64,000 bases of DNA, from the NCBI GenBank assembly GCA_937990665.1, contig CALKRF010000155.1, forward strand, positions 39,536 to 103,535, read 5' to 3'. The DNA comes from an uncultured Atopobium sp. GTDB lineage: Bacteria; Actinomycetota; Coriobacteriia; Coriobacteriales; Atopobiaceae. Below the pieces are notes generated by a model. That model was not told the DNA's origin, did not search any database, and was given only the letters and a program-made list of their open reading frames with translations. Positions within the stretch are counted from its first letter, which is position 1. Each line of letters opens with the position of its first letter. A program made the position numbers and the translations under genes. Positions 62,140 to 64,000 of this stretch are shown here, in pieces.

Positions 62140-63426
62140 CTATGCGTCGACCAACTTGCTGTATGCAGCATGGACGTCTTCTAGCTTGATGAGATTGCCT
62201 TCTGCGTCGGTGGGAGCAGGAGCTATCTGCATTGATTCGCTCACTGCTGTCAAATTTAGACGGCTTGCATACCAAGGAGTTGGTGTTCCCTCAATAACTG
62301 GCGAGAAGAACGAGTCCATTTCTCCCATATGCTCAGCGGAGTCTCGTTTAGTAATAAATTCCTGCCATAAATACGCTGAATACGTATGTTTTGACCCCTG
62401 ACATACAAATGACCTTATCGTAGAGAAATATGAAGTGCCTGGCAGAATGACTGAAAGATTATCAAAATCGTCTTTAGTAATTGCCCTATAAGCATCGCTC
62501 AGCGGACAAACACAAGCCCTATACTTACCAAATCCTGTGTCTCTAATAGCTTGATAGGTGCTCTCAGAAAATGCGTCAACATTTTCAAACAGACTTTGGA
62601 TAATTTGAGCGCCTTTATCCAGACCATACTGCCCTAAAAAGAGTGATTCAAACTTCTTTCCTGCATACGTAAGTGCAGGGTCAGGAATAACATACCTTCC
62701 ACGCAGGCCATCTGTAAGAAGATCAGTCCACTCGCGTGGACGCTGAATCTTTTTCTCATTAAGGCGCTCTTGATTTACAAGCAAAACCAATGGATCTGCA
62801 GCGTAGGCATACCAGTGCCCAGTAGCGTCAAAAAACTCGGGACGCACGTACTGGTCTGTTGAAGAAGCTTCATATGGCTGACAATATGCGGAAGCCTCAA
62901 AATTTTGCATGAGAGCTTCACTTGCCAGAAAAATAACATCGGGTTTCTCAAAACCCCAATCGGCATCAGATTTAGTATCAGAAGTTTCAGACTCCGCGCT
63001 CTTACCAGAAGCGTATGTTTGCTTAATAAACTCCTGAATTTCTTCCTCTGTTGCCTCACCCACCGTAACAGGCAGAGAAAACATTCTTGAATATGTTTCT
63101 ACCAGGGGCTTTACTGCTTCTTTTGAAGTGCAAAGCAGATTGAGAGAGCCTTCTCGTTGTGCAAGTTGAATGAGCGCTCGCGCATAGCCTGGAACTTTTG
63201 AATTGAGCTGTGGAGGAAGAAGCTCCTGCTGAACATAAGAAATTCCTGGACTTAAAACGTTTGCTACGGTTGCTATTACGGGCGTAGCAACCGCTGAGAC
63301 AGCCAGGATAATAAATGAGGTTCGTGTAACAGAAGTGGCAGTTGGTGGAGTGATCTTCTCGTCAGGGTCTTTTGGTCCAAAAGTTTTATGCAGCTTCTGG
63401 CGCAGACAATCTGGGATAAACTTCAC
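62140..63426 (-). CDS. Membrane-anchored extracellular solute-binding protein (iron/polyamine-type fold), orphan
   Basis: 428 residues; a GTG start (63426) with GGAGGTAGC upstream. An N-terminal anchor helix (about 35-60) follows a basic cytosolic segment; there is no lipobox. The rest resembles periplasmic-binding-protein type II (Fbp/PotD-like): SLNLLCTSKEAVKPLVE, PDVIFLASEALMQNF, WYAYAADPLVLLVNQERLN, PREWTDLLTDGLRGRYVIPDP and TSYFSTIRSF. No permease or ATPase gene lies next to it, so its transporter, if any, is elsewhere; a sensor role is possible. Confidence 0.7.
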   Translation of the reverse strand: MKFIPDCLRQKLHKTFGPKDPDEKITPPTATSVTRTSFIILAVSAVATPVIATVANVLSPGISYVQQELLPPQLNSKVPGYARALIQLAQREGSLNLLCTSKEAVKPLVETYSRMFSLPVTVGEATEEEIQEFIKQTYASGKSAESETSDTKSDADWGFEKPDVIFLASEALMQNFEASAYCQPYEASSTDQYVRPEFFDATGHWYAYAADPLVLLVNQERLNEKKIQRPREWTDLLTDGLRGRYVIPDPALTYAGKKFESLFLGQYGLDKGAQIIQSLFENVDAFSESTYQAIRDTGFGKYRACVCPLSDAYRAITKDDFDNLSVILPGTSYFSTIRSFVCQGSKHTYSAYLWQEFITKRDSAEHMGEMDSFFSPVIEGTPTPWYASRLNLTAVSESMQIAPAPTDAEGNLIKLEDVHAAYSKLVDA

Positions 63427-63470
63427 GCTACCTCCTTACCTGCTACTCAGTCCATCTGGTCAAACAGATT

Positions 63471-64000
63471 TTATCCAAAAAAGGCTTTTAGTCCAATCAG
63501 GATAAGTACTATACCGCCCACCATCTCGGCACGGTCGCCCAGAAGAGAACCAAGTTTTTTGCCAATGAACAGAGCAATGGTACAGAGAATTGCAGTAATA
63601 ATGCCAAAAAGCGCCGAGGCAACCAAAATGTCTACACTATGTGCCCTAAAACTTACACCAACAGCAAAGGCGTCGATTGCCGTAGCAACAGCTTGAAATA
63701 CCAACTTGCCATAAGAGAGTGTTGTAGCGCCTTGCTGAGCTTCTTCCTCATCTTCTTCAGAAGCATCTTCTTTGAGCGCCTTATAGCCGCTGTACAGCAT
63801 GTTTGAACCAATGAAACCAAGAATGACTAAAGAGACAATACCTGCGTACTTCTCGATCAACTCTGCTGCAATACCACCCACAAAATAACCGGCAAGAGGC
63901 ATGCCAAACTGAAAGAGACCAAAGAAAAGAGGCATACGCATAAGGCGAGAAAACCTATGGTCATCAAAGGCAAAGGTGTTGGAAATAGTGACAGAGAACG
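63471..64000 (-). CDS. mntP: Manganese efflux pump MntP family, 5' end cut by window edge
   Basis: About 176 codons are visible and the frame stays open to the window edge, so the start is beyond 64000. Four to six hydrophobic segments; AVATAIDAFAVGVSF in the second half is the conserved MntP repeat with Asp. An acidic loop (EDASEEDEEEAQQ) separates the halves. Exports manganese. Usual length about 190, so only about 10-20 residues are missing. Ends near the divergent-looking boundary with the solute-binding protein (same strand, 44 bp). Confidence 0.85.
   Translation of the reverse strand, partial: FSVTISNTFAFDDHRFSRLMRMPLFFGLFQFGMPLAGYFVGGIAAELIEKYAGIVSLVILGFIGSNMLYSGYKALKEDASEEDEEEAQQGATTLSYGKLVFQAVATAIDAFAVGVSFRAHSVDILVASALFGIITAILCTIALFIGKKLGSLLGDRAEMVGGIVLILIGLKAFFG

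Larger units (their letters stand above)
209..63950. repeat. Dispersed short repeat GGCGAGAA/GCGAGAA (about 75 copies)
   Basis: Hand count: about 52 copies of GCGAGAA on the + strand and 23 of TTCTCGC. About 35 carry the extra 5' G. The 3' neighbour is nearly always A or G. Expected by chance is about 8 for the 7-mer and about 2 for the 8-mer. About 15 copies are in the roughly 4.7 kb of intergenic DNA. Examples: 2412-2419, 14661-14668, 22911-22918, 24626-24633, 30684-30691, 34937-34944, 60946-60953 (+); 18158-18165, 23049-23056, 46740-46747 (-). Confidence 0.85.

Noticed and set aside
209..63950. Codon or dipeptide bias as the cause of the GCGAGAA excess
   Set aside because: Copies fall in more than one reading frame and are denser between genes than within; sister heptamers are at chance level. 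A genome-wide test is still needed.
1..64000. CRISPR arrays, tRNA or rRNA genes, insertion sequences
   Set aside because: No regular direct repeats with spacers, no cloverleaf or rRNA-like blocks and no transposase-like proteins were seen. Small RNAs could be missed by eye.

Overview
This 64 kb window is a chromosomal segment of a moderate-GC (mid-40s percent by eye) Gram-positive bacterium. Gene content and protein style point to the Coriobacteriia, family Atopobiaceae (Lancefieldella/Atopobium-like): type III glutamine synthetase, a TopA of archaeal style, Tat genes next to topA, mannose-family PTS with YajC, and a type 1c aspartate aminotransferase. This is inference from proteins; no rRNA gene is present. 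Most genes lie on the - strand. I found no tRNA or rRNA gene, insertion sequence, prophage or CRISPR array.

Layout: (1) 1-5643, glycogen genes glgB-glgP-glgC; glgC runs off the left edge. (2) 5984-11864, an iron-type polyol dehydrogenase, a zinc-phospholipase-like protein, and pheS-pheT behind a T-box riboswitch. (3) 11864-14564, a zinc/manganese ABC importer with histidine-rich segments in two subunits. (4) 14891-15983, a DUF421/DUF3290 membrane pair. (5) 16021-25033, a divergent amino-sugar cluster: PTS IIA, YajC, IIB, IIC, IID, a GntR/UTRA regulator, AgaS and NagA on the - strand, and a PfkB sugar kinase plus class II aldolase on the + strand. Together they make an almost complete N-acetylgalactosamine-to-triose pathway. 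(6) 25137-31258, ilvE, DUF488, murI, an FKBP, a coiled-coil cell-wall hydrolase with a Tat-like signal, a nucleoid-associated protein and an orphan EIIA-Glc. (7) 31407-37208, a Bce-type peptide-antibiotic module (ATPase, permease, sensor kinase, response regulator) that encloses a two-domain acetyltransferase, with a direct-repeat operator candidate in the divergent promoter. (8) 37230-49397, a housekeeping run: tatD, rsmA, metG, rsmI, a GH5-like protein lacking its nucleophile, queD, ricT, holB, tmk, topA. (9) 49432-53857, tatC, tatA/B, a STAS protein, a TPR protein, an aminotransferase and a small unknown protein. (10) 53860-64000, nhaA, degV, rnhA, polA, type III glnA, an orphan solute-binding protein, and mntP, which runs off the right edge.

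The most unusual signal is not a gene. The heptamer GCGAGAA occurs about 75 times in 64 kb (about 8 expected on both strands together). It is commonest as GGCGAGAA followed by a purine, about three times denser between genes than inside them, skewed 52:23 to the + strand, and three times arranged as inverted pairs, one of which is a clear terminator. Density and terminator use resemble DNA uptake sequences of Neisseria and Haemophilus; the strand skew resembles Chi or KOPS sites. I know of no such signal described for this class of bacteria. All counts are by eye.
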